64,000 bases of DNA from contig NZ_PEIG01000003.1 in NCBI RefSeq assembly GCF_002749975.1, positions 434,001 to 498,000 of the forward strand, read 5' to 3'. The position numbers were made by a program, and so were the translations under genes. This document shows, piece after piece, positions 52,204-60,560 of this stretch. A model generated the notes under the pieces. It was not told the origin of the DNA. It saw only the letters and a program-made list of their open reading frames with translations, and searched no databases. Every line of letters begins with the position of its first letter. Position 1 is the first letter of the stretch. Source of the DNA: Gloeocapsopsis sp. IPPAS B-1203 (GTDB taxonomy: Bacteria; Cyanobacteriota; Cyanobacteriia; Cyanobacteriales; Chroococcidiopsidaceae).

Positions 52204-52652
52204 AATACTGGTGCAGGTAAGCGACGCAAAACAGCTAAATCCTCCTCATCTAATTCTACTGGCGTACCACTACGAATTAACTCGGCAAAGTCTTCATTCG
52301 GTACCATGATACACAATGCATATAGCCGAGTCGAACCTGTATTTTCAATCATGTGTGTCCCTGTAGGAGGAACTAACAAGCTATCTCCTGCTTGAATTGA
52401 TACCGTCTTGCCATCACAAATAGCACATCCTTCTCCGGATAAAATGAAAAACATTTCGACTGCCATTTGATGGCGATTTGGTGGTGTTTTGCCTCCAATG
52501 TCAAAAATTTCTACACAAATTGTTAGCGAGATATTTGCAGTAGCAGTATCAAAGACAATTGCTAATTTATTCGTGTCACCAGGACTAATCTTAAAAGCTT
52601 GATAGTCTTGAGGCGACTTGGCAACGGGGATCATACAGCGAGTTGTGTCCAT
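52197..52652 (-). CDS. cupin-domain protein
   Basis: The 151-aa protein has one cupin domain (about 45-120). Motif 1 is HQMAVEMFFILSGEGCAICDG and motif 2 is PPTGTHMIENTGSTRLYALC. The metal-site His of motif 1 (usually HxH) is partly replaced: HQMAVEMFF has one His and a Glu, so metal binding is uncertain. It may be an isomerase, dioxygenase-like or small-molecule-binding protein. It lies between an isochorismatase-type gene (3-bp gap) and the CocE-like gene (7-bp overlap), so it should act in the same pathway. Confidence 0.88.
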   Translation of the reverse strand: MDTTRCMIPVAKSPQDYQAFKISPGDTNKLAIVFDTATANISLTICVEIFDIGGKTPPNRHQMAVEMFFILSGEGCAICDGKTVSIQAGDSLLVPPTGTHMIENTGSTRLYALCIMVPNEDFAELIRSGTPVELDEEDLAVLRRLPAPVLC

Positions 52653-52655
52653 ATG

Positions 52656-53441
52656 CTAATTGCTAGTTACTAGCGCATTAAGGATAGCGTCATTATCAGT
52701 AACAAAACCAAAACACTGCTTGACGTTATAAATTGTTGCTTGCCAGCAGTATTCTGGAGAAGTTGTTGCGGTACAGTCTTTTACTAATACACAGTCATAT
52801 CCTAAAAAATTGGCATCTTGCAAGGTTACTAAAACACATTGATCGGCGTTTACTCCTGCAAATAGCAGTGTAGTTTTACCCAAGTTACGCAGGATGCTAT
52901 CAAGCGGTGTATCCCAAAACCCACTCATCCGATATTTATCAACACGAATGTCTTGTGGTAACTGTTTTAGTTCGTCTACAACAGCCGCTGACCAACTTCC
53001 TGCCATTAATACTCTAGCGCCATTACTCGGTAAAGGATCGCCTAGCCCAATACCATCACCTGTGGGATTATAGACGTGTCGCACACTTGCACTGATATTG
53101 AGTAAGTCAGGACGATTTCCCCAATTTATCCAAACCACTGGTACACCGCTATGACGCAATACTCGAAGGAGTGTGTTAATCGGATCGATAGGCGATCGCG
53201 CAGGAGTAACATCGACACCAATGTGTGCTAGCCAACCGTCAGGATGACAAAAGTCATTTTGCATATCAATGACTAAAATCGCGGTTTTAGCTAAGTCGAG
53301 GTGTAGAATTTTTGTTTCTGTTTTAAGAGTGATAATTTGGGGTGCTGATGGCGGACGAGTAATATCGGCGATCGCTTCATCTACTGCCCAAGCATTTGGC
53401 GGAATTCCTAAGGTTCTTAAAGGTTGATTCATAAATTTCAA
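52656..53441 (-). CDS. isochorismatase-family cysteine amidohydrolase
   Basis: The 261-aa protein shows the Asp-Lys-Cys triad of the family: Asp59 in AILVIDMQNDF, Lys169 in IRVDKYRMSGFWDT, and Cys202 in GVNADQCVLVTLQDA. The cis-peptide region VNAD-QC is intact. An N-terminal extension of about 50 residues is present. Such enzymes hydrolyse biuret, ureidoacrylate, carbamoylsarcosine or similar amides; the FWDTPLDSILR text recalls the biuret/ureidoacrylate branch, but this is only an impression. It is the first gene of the operon, divergent from an ATZ/TRZ amidohydrolase, a usual pairing in N-heterocycle breakdown. Its last codons (LVTSN) arise from heptamer-repeat-like DNA. Confidence 0.9.
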   Translation of the reverse strand: MKFMNQPLRTLGIPPNAWAVDEAIADITRPPSAPQIITLKTETKILHLDLAKTAILVIDMQNDFCHPDGWLAHIGVDVTPARSPIDPINTLLRVLRHSGVPVVWINWGNRPDLLNISASVRHVYNPTGDGIGLGDPLPSNGARVLMAGSWSAAVVDELKQLPQDIRVDKYRMSGFWDTPLDSILRNLGKTTLLFAGVNADQCVLVTLQDANFLGYDCVLVKDCTATTSPEYCWQATIYNVKQCFGFVTDNDAILNALVTSN

Positions 53442-53545
53442 CTTTCGTTTTTTTTCTATTGTCTTAAGTTACTTTGAGTTAAGTTTAAGTATTAATTTTT
53501 ACGGTTATATAGATGAAGAAAATGATATTTTGATTGAACCACATT

Positions 53546-53600
53546 GGCGTAGCCTTCCCGCAGGGTAGGACACAAAGAACGCAAAGGAAGAGATAAATTT
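53546..53600. repeat. dispersed GCGTAGCCTTCCCGCAGGGT repeat
   Basis: The text GCGTAGCCTTCCCGCAGGGT, followed by AGGACACAAAGAACGCAAAG, is a repeat I recall from many filamentous and unicellular cyanobacteria. CCTTCCCGCAGGGTAGG is an imperfect palindrome. It lies in the spacer between the divergent isochorismatase and amidohydrolase genes and could disturb or add control there. Confidence 0.6.
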
Positions 53601-53685
53601 AGAGCAGAGTTTGAGAAGAATCTATATTAATGAAATACTTTAAAATTAAGTGTTAAGCAATATATAACTATTTAAGGTTAATTTT

Positions 53686-55104
53686 GTGAGTTTTACGATT
53701 AAAAATGTTTTAGTTCCTGCTCATGGTGATTATGATACTGTAGATGTGCAAATAGAAGGCGATCGCATTGCCAAAATTGCGCCTGATTTAGATGTTGTCG
53801 GTACAGTTATTGATGGTAACAATAAATTACTACTACCTGGTTTCGTAAATGCTCACACCCATTCTTCGGAAATGTGGCAGCGAGGTTTGATTCCGCCCGT
53901 ACCATTAGAATTGTGGATTGCAGAACTTTATGATTTCGCACCTCTCGATCCTGAACAAGTTTACTTAAGTGCGCTGGGAACTGCAGTAGAAACACTACTA
54001 TCGGGTGGAACGAGTGTTGTCGATCACTTGGTATTAATTCCTGGAAAAGAAATTGACACAATCGCTGCTGCGGTTAAAGCTTACCAAGAAATTGGAATTA
54101 GGGCATTTATTGGACCATTAATTCAAGATGAGGCTTTAGCAAGTGGAATTCCTAATGGCGAATTGCAGCGCGAGGATACACCCTATTTTCGTTCGACTGA
54201 AGCAACGCTGGAATTGATGCAAGAAGCTGTCAGACAGTTTCATCGTCCTGAGGCGGGCGTGCATATTTTAGTTGCACCGACAGGAATTCAACTGTGTTCG
54301 GATGCACTGTTTGCTGGATGTATTGAATTAAGCGATCGCCATAATCTTTGTCGTCACGCTCATTTGTTGGAGACGAAAGCACAGAAACAGCTAGCACAAG
54401 AAAAGTATGGTTGTAGTGCTGTGGAACATCTTCAGCGCATTGGGTATTTAAGCGATCGCACCTCGTTAGCGCATTGTGTGTGGTTAAGCGATGCAGATAT
54501 CGCAATCTTGTCAGAAACGCAATCTACCGTCGTTCACAATCCCTTGAGTAACTTGCGTTTAGGAAGTGGAATTGCGCCAATTTTGAAGTACCGGCAAGCA
54601 GGAGTTAATGTCAGCTTTGGTTGTGACGGTTCTGCAAGTAATGACTCGCAAGATCTCCTCGAAGCGATTAAAATTGGCTCGATGCTGCATAATATCACTG
54701 ACTTCGACTACCGCCATTGGATTACTCCACGTCAAGCTGTAGAAATGGCTGCATTCGGTGGTGCTAAAGGATTAAATATGGCTGAGGAATCGGGTTCTTT
54801 AACTGAAGGGAAAAAAGCAGACTTAGTAGTGTACGATCTTACCAGCTTATCGCTGCTACCACGTACTGATCCCATTGGTTTACTTATCCTTGGTCGCCCT
54901 ACCCAAGCTGTCAACAGTGTTTGGGTAAATGGCAAGCAAATTGTTGCTAATGGCGAAGTTGCAACAATCAATGTCGATGAATTGCGACAAAATTTATTTG
55001 AACGGAGTCAATGGGATTTCCACCGTCAATCGAAAACTGTAGGTGAAATTGAAGCACACTACCGCGAAGTTATGGGCTTAGGATTAGCTAAAGAGTATTC
55101 ATAA
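53686..55104 (+). CDS. ATZ/TRZ-type amidohydrolase (deaminase)
   Basis: The 472-aa protein is a metal-dependent amidohydrolase of the AtzC/TrzN/cytosine-deaminase branch: HxH at His57/His59 in PGFVNAHTHSSEMW, the third His in HAHLLETKAQ near 226, His plus Glu in SLAHCVWLSDADI near 260 and VHNPLSNLRLGSG near 283, and the metal Asp in VSFGCDGSASNDSQD near 308. It should hydrolyse C-N or C-halogen bonds of a heterocycle such as a pyrimidine, guanine or triazine. The start is GTG at 53686. It is divergent from the amidase-cupin-hydrolase operon, with a 244-bp spacer for common control. Confidence 0.93.
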   Translation: MSFTIKNVLVPAHGDYDTVDVQIEGDRIAKIAPDLDVVGTVIDGNNKLLLPGFVNAHTHSSEMWQRGLIPPVPLELWIAELYDFAPLDPEQVYLSALGTAVETLLSGGTSVVDHLVLIPGKEIDTIAAAVKAYQEIGIRAFIGPLIQDEALASGIPNGELQREDTPYFRSTEATLELMQEAVRQFHRPEAGVHILVAPTGIQLCSDALFAGCIELSDRHNLCRHAHLLETKAQKQLAQEKYGCSAVEHLQRIGYLSDRTSLAHCVWLSDADIAILSETQSTVVHNPLSNLRLGSGIAPILKYRQAGVNVSFGCDGSASNDSQDLLEAIKIGSMLHNITDFDYRHWITPRQAVEMAAFGGAKGLNMAEESGSLTEGKKADLVVYDLTSLSLLPRTDPIGLLILGRPTQAVNSVWVNGKQIVANGEVATINVDELRQNLFERSQWDFHRQSKTVGEIEAHYREVMGLGLAKEYS

Positions 55105-55221
55105 CCTTCTCGCTTCGTCCTGATGGCTCATACTATTACACTTAGCACTAGCCTATATTGACTATCCTGTGTAATTGCTGGTTATGCCTACAAAAACCCA
55201 TGATTGCTAGGTTATATCGCT

Positions 55222-55767
55222 ATGAAAAAAGTAGTAGTATTCGGCAACGCTGGAGGTGGTAAATCAACTCTCAGCAAGAGATTATCAGAAATGACGGGTT
55301 TGCCACTTTACGTCTTGGACAAGATTCAATATCCATCAGGAGACACAAAGGTTTCCGAGGAAGAATATCAGCACATCCATGAGAAAATTTTGGCGACTGA
55401 CCGATGGATTATTGACGGGTTTGGTTGCATGGAAACCCTCTGGCTACGACTAAAGGAGGCGGATAGTCTAATTTTTGTCGATTTACCACTATATGTGCAT
55501 TTTTGGTGGGTGACTAAACGCCTGATCGTAGGTTACTTTAAACCACCAGAAGGTTGGTCTCAAAAGAGTCCCATATTGAAAAGTTCGCTTCGTAGTTACC
55601 GCGTGCTTTGGTTATGTCACAAATATTTGATTCCAAAATATCGCGAGTATATCCAGCAGGTTCAAAGCAGCAAAAGTGTTTATCACATTCGCTCAACTGA
55701 ACAGATCGCGCAGTTTTTTGAATTCATTGGCAATAAAACTAACTTTACAGATCGTGCATCAACCTAA
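55222..55767 (+). CDS. small P-loop kinase (topology-modulation / FlaR-like)
   Basis: The 181-aa protein starts MKKVVVFGNAGGGKSTLSKR, with Walker A GNAGGGKST at 8-16, then LPLYVLDKIQYPSG, the IIDGFGCMETLWLRL block near 72, and DSLIFVDLPLYVHFWWVTKR near 90, the Walker B-like and arginine-rich parts. This is the adenylate-kinase-like group annotated as topology modulation protein or FlaR. The substrate is unknown. The ATG at 55222 puts the P-loop at the usual distance; a TTG at 55204 would add six residues. It stands alone between the amidohydrolase and NDH-2 genes. Confidence 0.88.
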   Translation: MKKVVVFGNAGGGKSTLSKRLSEMTGLPLYVLDKIQYPSGDTKVSEEEYQHIHEKILATDRWIIDGFGCMETLWLRLKEADSLIFVDLPLYVHFWWVTKRLIVGYFKPPEGWSQKSPILKSSLRSYRVLWLCHKYLIPKYREYIQQVQSSKSVYHIRSTEQIAQFFEFIGNKTNFTDRAST

Positions 55768-55939
55768 CAGTTGCGCTAATAGAGGTAAGGATTTCGCACG
55801 ACAACGCTACTCGCCTTTGAGATATAGCCATGTTAGCACCTGACGGACGAGATCGCGATCCTTCTATCGAGATGTCCTAAGTACTTGCGAAGCTGCTTCA
55901 GAGGTCAGAACCTCATAATCTATGGTCTTTGGTTTATAG

Positions 55940-57295
55940 ATGTGGCACTATACAACCAGTAGATTGTCTAGACGAGAGCTATTCATAGTGCCGAGACGCC
56001 CTCGTGTTGTTGTTGTTGGTTCTGGGTTTGGTGGGTTGCAAGCCACCCAATCGTTAGCGCGTGCCCAAATTAATGTTTTACTCATTGACCGCAACAATTA
56101 CCATACATTTATTCCGTTGCTGTATCAGGTAGCTGTTGCCGAACTTCAACCCGAACAAATTGCTTATCCTGTACGTGGTATTCTGCAGCGATTTCCTTTT
56201 GCTAATTTTTTAATGGCAGAAGTAACGCAAATTGACTTTGCTAATCAGGTTATTGTAACTGATGGTTTAACAATTCCGTACGATTTTTTGGTTTTATCTA
56301 CTGGTAGCGAATCTCAGTTTTTAGGAGTACCAGGGGCTGATAAATACGCTTTACCAATGAAAACGCTGCCAGAAGCCGTGTATTTGCGCAATCATTTGCT
56401 GTCTTGTTTTGAACAAGCTGTGCGCGAACCCGATCCAGAATTGCGACAGCTACTTCTAACGTTTGCTATTGTCGGTGGTGGACCAACGGGCGTAGAATTA
56501 GCAGGAGCTTTAGTAGAACTGATTCATGGTCGATTAATCAAAGATTTTCCTACGCTAGAGATGGAGCAAGTGCAGGTTATTTTACTGCAATCAAGCGATC
56601 GCCTGCTCGCGGATCTCCCACTACGTTTATCAGACTACACTTACAAGCAGTTACAACGATCTGGAGTAAAAATCTATCTTCAAACCAAGGTCAGTAAAGT
56701 TACCTCAAATGCCATTTATCTTGAAGATGGTACGATAATTTTCTCGAAAACGATTGTTTGGACAGCAGGCGTACAAGCCACTTCACCCACGCCGACAGCA
56801 GAACTATTTCCAGCAGCTAAAGGACAAGTTGCGGTTTTACCAACGTTACAGCTACCAGACTATCCCCAAGTATATGTCGTCGGCGATTCAGCTTATATTG
56901 AGCAAGACGGAGAACCACTACCGTTAGTCGCCCCTGTGGCTTTACAACAAGGTACCGCAGCCGCACAAAATATTTTGCGTCAAATTAAAGGTAAGGACCC
57001 AAAACCATTTCGCTATGTAGATAAAGGTAGAGCGGCGATTATTAAACGCAATGCGGGTGTTGCCCAAACTGGTAAATTTACTTTTACAGGTTTTCCTGCA
57101 TGGTTATTATGGTTAGGAATTCACTTATATTATCTTCCTGGTGGACGAAATCGTTTGATTGTTCTGTTGGATTGGCTGCGCGATTATTTCTTTGGCGATC
57201 GCTCGATTCGTCTGATTTTTCCTCCCAGTCGTCGGCTAATAGTTGAAGAAAATCCGCCAAATTCTTCTACAGATTGGCATAATCAAGATCGCTAA
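55940..57295 (+). CDS. type II NAD(P)H dehydrogenase (NDH-2)
   Basis: The 451-aa single-subunit flavoprotein oxidises NAD(P)H and reduces plastoquinone without pumping protons. The FAD site is VVVVGSGFGGLQATQSLA near 22; the second dinucleotide site is AIVGGGPTGVELAGALVE near 177; the third FAD block is YVVGDSAY near 313. YHTFIPLLYQVAVAELQPEQ near 58 is typical of NDH-2. The C-terminal LWLGIHLYYLPGGRNRLIVL (about 390) is the amphipathic membrane anchor. The first ~17 residues are not conserved, so the true start may be the VPRRPRVVVV region (GTG at 55988). DoxX follows after 31 bp, a probable operon. Confidence 0.93.
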   Translation: MWHYTTSRLSRRELFIVPRRPRVVVVGSGFGGLQATQSLARAQINVLLIDRNNYHTFIPLLYQVAVAELQPEQIAYPVRGILQRFPFANFLMAEVTQIDFANQVIVTDGLTIPYDFLVLSTGSESQFLGVPGADKYALPMKTLPEAVYLRNHLLSCFEQAVREPDPELRQLLLTFAIVGGGPTGVELAGALVELIHGRLIKDFPTLEMEQVQVILLQSSDRLLADLPLRLSDYTYKQLQRSGVKIYLQTKVSKVTSNAIYLEDGTIIFSKTIVWTAGVQATSPTPTAELFPAAKGQVAVLPTLQLPDYPQVYVVGDSAYIEQDGEPLPLVAPVALQQGTAAAQNILRQIKGKDPKPFRYVDKGRAAIIKRNAGVAQTGKFTFTGFPAWLLWLGIHLYYLPGGRNRLIVLLDWLRDYFFGDRSIRLIFPPSRRLIVEENPPNSSTDWHNQDR

Positions 57296-57326
57296 GCTAT
57301 TCTGGCACTACTATAGGTAATTTATA

Positions 57327-57716
57327 ATGAACTATATTCCTCTTGCCGCTCGTATCTTTCTTTCTGTTATCTTTTTACGTTCTGGTTTCAATAAAATTTT
57401 TGACTTTGCTAGTACGCAAGGATTTATGGCTAGTGCTGGAATTCCTGCAGGGCTAACCGGAATTTTGTTGGTAGGTTCGATTATTTTAGAATTACTGGGA
57501 GCGTTATCAGTAATTCTAGGTTATAAGGCGCGTTGGGGTGCGATCGCCCTTATTGTTTTTCTAGTTCCTACCACGTTGCTTTTTCACACTAATTTTGCTG
57601 AAGATATGCAAATCACTCAGTTTCTCAAAAATTTAGGATTGATCGGCGGATTATTAATGGTAGTTTACTTTGGTTCTGGTCCTATTGGTGTGGATGGACG
57701 TAAAGATCTAGCTTAG
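57327..57716 (+). CDS. DoxX family membrane protein
   Basis: The 129-aa protein has four membrane segments and DoxX text: MNYIPLAARIFLSVIFLRSG, FNKIFDFASTQGFMASAGIP, and the charged pair in LLFHTNFAEDMQITQFLKN near 90. DoxX proteins sit in the inner membrane and are linked to thiol redox and quinone balance in some bacteria. The location 31 bp behind NDH-2 suggests a shared role in respiratory electron flow. Function in this organism is inferred. Confidence 0.92.
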   Translation: MNYIPLAARIFLSVIFLRSGFNKIFDFASTQGFMASAGIPAGLTGILLVGSIILELLGALSVILGYKARWGAIALIVFLVPTTLLFHTNFAEDMQITQFLKNLGLIGGLLMVVYFGSGPIGVDGRKDLA

Positions 57717-57768
57717 TTCATCACCAAATTAGCTCCAACCACAGTCCCACAAACAAAAATATAAAAGT

Positions 57769-57812
57769 GGGTAATTAGCTAAGAGCTAACAGCTAACAGC
57801 TAATAGCTCTAC
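57769..57812. repeat. AGCTAAC heptamer repeat tract
   Basis: Units AGCTAAG, AGCTAAC, AGCTAAC, AGCTAAT run through the spacer between convergent doxX and mcdB-like genes. The unit is a variant of the seven-base family seen elsewhere. Confidence 0.65.
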
Positions 57813-57817
57813 TTAAG

Positions 57818-58411
57818 CTACAGTAACCAAGTATTGCGCGCGAAATCAACAGACTGCCCTTCCGAATCTACTTGATCTTGTTGAGGAAATACAACTGTTT
57901 GTCGTGCTGATTTGTATTTCTGCTGTGATGTTGGTTCTTTCTTCTGTAGCGGTGCAGGTTCTGGTTTCAAAGCATTCATTTGCTCAATCAACTTAGAGTT
58001 AGCTTCTGCAAGTTGTAGAATCGTAGTCTTGGCTTGCTCTAGCTCATCATTAACCGCATCAAAATCCGCGACATCTTGACGAAGTTGTTTGACTAATGCT
58101 TTTTCGTCTTCTATTTCTACTAATAGTTCTGCAATACGATGCTCTAGAGAGTGTTCTTTCTCTTGTGCTTGCTTTAAAGCTGCGCGTAATTCAGTAACAA
58201 TACTGTCTGAGTCTGATGTAGTTTGACTGGTTTGTCGAGTTCGACTTGTGTTTCGCGCTCTTGCAGTTGTTCTTGTTGGTTTTACCACTTCTGTTTTTTC
58301 CTCGTTGCTTAACTCCTCATTATTTGTAGCATCTAGCTCAGATGAACTTTGCTCAGTTGTCAACTTTTCTCCCTCTTCGTTTAACAAATCTGCAATTCGT
58401 TTTCTAACCAT
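57818..58411 (-). CDS. coiled-coil partner of ParA, candidate type 2 McdB
   Basis: The 197-aa protein has three zones: a charged, Ser/Thr-rich disordered N-terminus (1-75; starts VRKRIADLLNEEGEK, then TRTTARARNTSRTRQ), a long coiled coil (about 78-150, LKQAQEKEHSLEHRIAELL), and a Gln/Pro-rich tail that ends RNTWLL, with Trp195 third from the end. McdB proteins, which adapt carboxysomes to the McdA ATPase, have this tripartite plan and a C-terminal invariant Trp. Its ATG overlaps the ParA stop in TAATG, so translation is coupled. The longer start (TTG at 58423) would lie inside the ParA frame and is not needed. The McdB identity is inference. Confidence 0.65.
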   Translation of the reverse strand: MVRKRIADLLNEEGEKLTTEQSSSELDATNNEELSNEEKTEVVKPTRTTARARNTSRTRQTSQTTSDSDSIVTELRAALKQAQEKEHSLEHRIAELLVEIEDEKALVKQLRQDVADFDAVNDELEQAKTTILQLAEANSKLIEQMNALKPEPAPLQKKEPTSQQKYKSARQTVVFPQQDQVDSEGQSVDFARNTWLL

Positions 58412-59040
58412 TATTGCCTCCAATCGCGCTGTATTTCTTCTGCTACTCGGCGGTAATCTGCTGCTGCTTCGCGAGCGTTTTTTCCTTTTAACTGAGTAAT
58501 TGGTACTCCTTCAAGGGCGGCTCTTTCATGCGCTTTGTAAATTCGGATAAATGTTTTACAAACCGGAATACCTAATTTTGTAAGTGTATTTTGTGCTTCT
58601 AAAGCTTCTCCTGTACTTCTAACATCAACTTTAGTTAACAACACGCGATGAGGAATTTCTGCAGGCTTTACCGATGCTTTAACAACTTCAATCAATGCAG
58701 ATAAATCCATCGGAGCGCAAGGTGTTGGCAAGACCATATAATCCGCGATCGCAATGACTGCTTTTAATGCTTCCGATCGCAATGCTGGCGCTGTGTCTAC
58801 TATGACAAAATCATACCCTTCAACTTTTCGCAAACGCTTCAGTAGCGTAGGGTCTGTTTCTTGAGCAACATCAAAGGGCATCTTACCGCGTGTCGCCCAC
58901 CAAGAACAACTCCCTTGACTATCTGCATCTACAGTTAAAACTTCGTATCGCTCGGAAAAAATAGCAGATAACCCCATTGCTGTTGTTGTTTTTCCTACTC
59001 CACCTTTTCCATTTGATACAACGATGATCTTTGCGGGCAT
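58411..59040 (-). CDS. ParA-type ATPase, candidate type 2 McdA
   Basis: The 209-aa protein has a deviant Walker A with both lysines (SNGKGGVGKTTTAMG, residues 8-22), Walker A' LTVDADSQGSCSWWATR near 36, and Walker B VIVDTAPALRSEA near 79. It lacks the N-terminal HTH of plasmid ParA. The short form with the signature lysine agrees with type 2 McdA, which forms a gradient on the nucleoid and spaces carboxysomes. The partner gene follows with a one-base overlap. No parS-like repeats flank it, which argues against a plasmid partition locus. An orphan ParA for another cargo is the main alternative. Confidence 0.8.
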   Translation of the reverse strand: MPAKIIVVSNGKGGVGKTTTAMGLSAIFSERYEVLTVDADSQGSCSWWATRGKMPFDVAQETDPTLLKRLRKVEGYDFVIVDTAPALRSEALKAVIAIADYMVLPTPCAPMDLSALIEVVKASVKPAEIPHRVLLTKVDVRSTGEALEAQNTLTKLGIPVCKTFIRIYKAHERAALEGVPITQLKGKNAREAAADYRRVAEEIQRDWRQ

Positions 59041-59424
59041 GACATTAATAAAATAGAAGTTTGAATAAAATTTTGCTTAAGGCTACGTGCATCTAGTATT
59101 TTTGGATATCAGCAGCATTATTAATCCTTTATCAAAGTCATAGTTTTTAATTATTTTCCTATTTTTACTAACATAGCTTTCTTATAGTTCCACAATACAT
59201 CAATTTTTTAGTTTACAGGTCGTTGTAGTCTTCACCAAGATCAAATCTGCTACCTCTTCATGACTGGCTATTTCTAAGGAATTTGGTAAGTTTTAGGGGA
59301 GAATTAACTGTATTTTGTCAATATTTATGTCATAAAAAGTTAGTATTTTTTGTGGAAAAGCTGCAGTGTCTTCTGATAGTTAGTCAACTAAAATAATGCA
59401 AACAGTTTAAAGAAGGCGATAGTC
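59041..59424. other. intergenic region, ParA / glutaminase
   Basis: The 384-bp AT-rich spacer holds the ParA promoter and the 3' end of the glutaminase transcript. I see no repeat, RNA or small gene in it. Confidence 0.4.
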
Positions 59425-60432
59425 TTACTTCACGCCCTGCGCAATGATATCAAGAAATTTAGTACAGCCCCGCAAAGAATCAAACAAATGTAAGCCAAAC
59501 TCTTGAGAAATATCTTCGCAAACCTTGATTGCTCGAATACTGTTACCGTTAGTATCTAACAACGGCGAAAACACAGCAATGCCAATCTGGTTAGGTACAA
59601 TAACAATAATTCCTCCACTGACGCCACTTTTTGCTGGTAGACCAACTTTATACACCCATTCACCAGCAAAATTGTACATCCCACAGGTATACATCACACT
59701 CAAGATATCTCTGACATATTGTGCATCAACTGCCCGTTCTCCAGTTATCGGATTCACACCATTATTTGCAATTGTTGCTGCCATGAGTGCTAAGTCGTGG
59801 CAATTTACCATAACTGAACACTGCTGAAAATAAAGATCGAGTGCTTCATCGATATGTTCGTCAATCATGCCAAAATTAAGCATCAAGTGTGCCATCCCTC
59901 GGTTACGGTGTCCGGTGGTACGTTCCGACATAAAAACTGAGATATCGACAAAGATTTCATGACCGATGTAGCGCTGAAACATCTCTAGCATGCGATTGAG
60001 GCGTTCGGTTGGTCCTGAACCTTTAATTAGACTGGTTGTTGCGATCGCACCAGCATTCACCATTGGGTTATATGGTCGTTTTGAGCGTTCATCAAGAATA
60101 ATCGAATTAAACGCCTCTCCAGTAGGTTCCACCCCGACTTTAGTTAGAACATAATCGCGTCCGTGTTCTTCTAGCGCCATACCATAGACAAAGACTTTAG
60201 AAATTGATTGAATTGTAAATAGGTGATTGTAGTCTCCGACTTGATAGACTTGACCATCGACTGTGATGACACAAATGCTGAACAAATCAGGATCTACTTT
60301 GGCAAGTTCTGGAATGTAACTGGCAACTGCACCCTCACGCAGATGTTTGTATTTGAGGTACAAGTCTTCTAGGTATTGTTGAAAAGAGTGGGAGTGAGAG
60401 GAAGGGCGATCGCGTTCTAGCTCGTCTGACAT
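59425..60432 (-). CDS. glsA: glutaminase A
   Basis: Glutaminase hydrolyses glutamine to glutamate and ammonia. The 335-aa protein belongs to the serine-dependent beta-lactamase-like family: the Ser-x-x-Lys pair is Ser76/Lys79 in [11 protein letters not shown], followed by [18 protein letters not shown] near 128, [19 protein letters not shown] near 175, and [20 protein letters not shown] near 215, with [17 protein letters not shown] near 275. All are canonical. It starts at ATG 60432 with a ten-residue variable lead. It stands alone; with GltS and AbgT in the same 15 kb it fits a glutamate-family metabolism theme, though no operon link exists. Confidence 0.96.
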   Translation of the reverse strand: MSDELERDRPSSHSHSFQQYLEDLYLKYKHLREGAVASYIPELAKVDPDLFSICVITVDGQVYQVGDYNHLFTIQSISKVFVYGMALEEHGRDYVLTKVGVEPTGEAFNSIILDERSKRPYNPMVNAGAIATTSLIKGSGPTERLNRMLEMFQRYIGHEIFVDISVFMSERTTGHRNRGMAHLMLNFGMIDEHIDEALDLYFQQCSVMVNCHDLALMAATIANNGVNPITGERAVDAQYVRDILSVMYTCGMYNFAGEWVYKVGLPAKSGVSGGIIVIVPNQIGIAVFSPLLDTNGNSIRAIKVCEDISQEFGLHLFDSLRGCTKFLDIIAQGVK

Positions 60433-60560
60433 AAAGTTAAATTAATCAAATACTTCTCTTTGATTGCTAACACAATATAAGCCTGGTGACTGAAGTCACA
60501 TTGAAATAAAAAAAGTTCACCTGCATGGACTGACGATAAACTTAGATTCTGAGAAGCTTG

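Noticed and set aside
58411-59040. Plasmid partition (parA-parB) locus marking a plasmid or integrated element
   Set aside because: No parS-like iterons, replication gene or ParB HTH domain is present, and the surrounding genes are chromosomal housekeeping genes.
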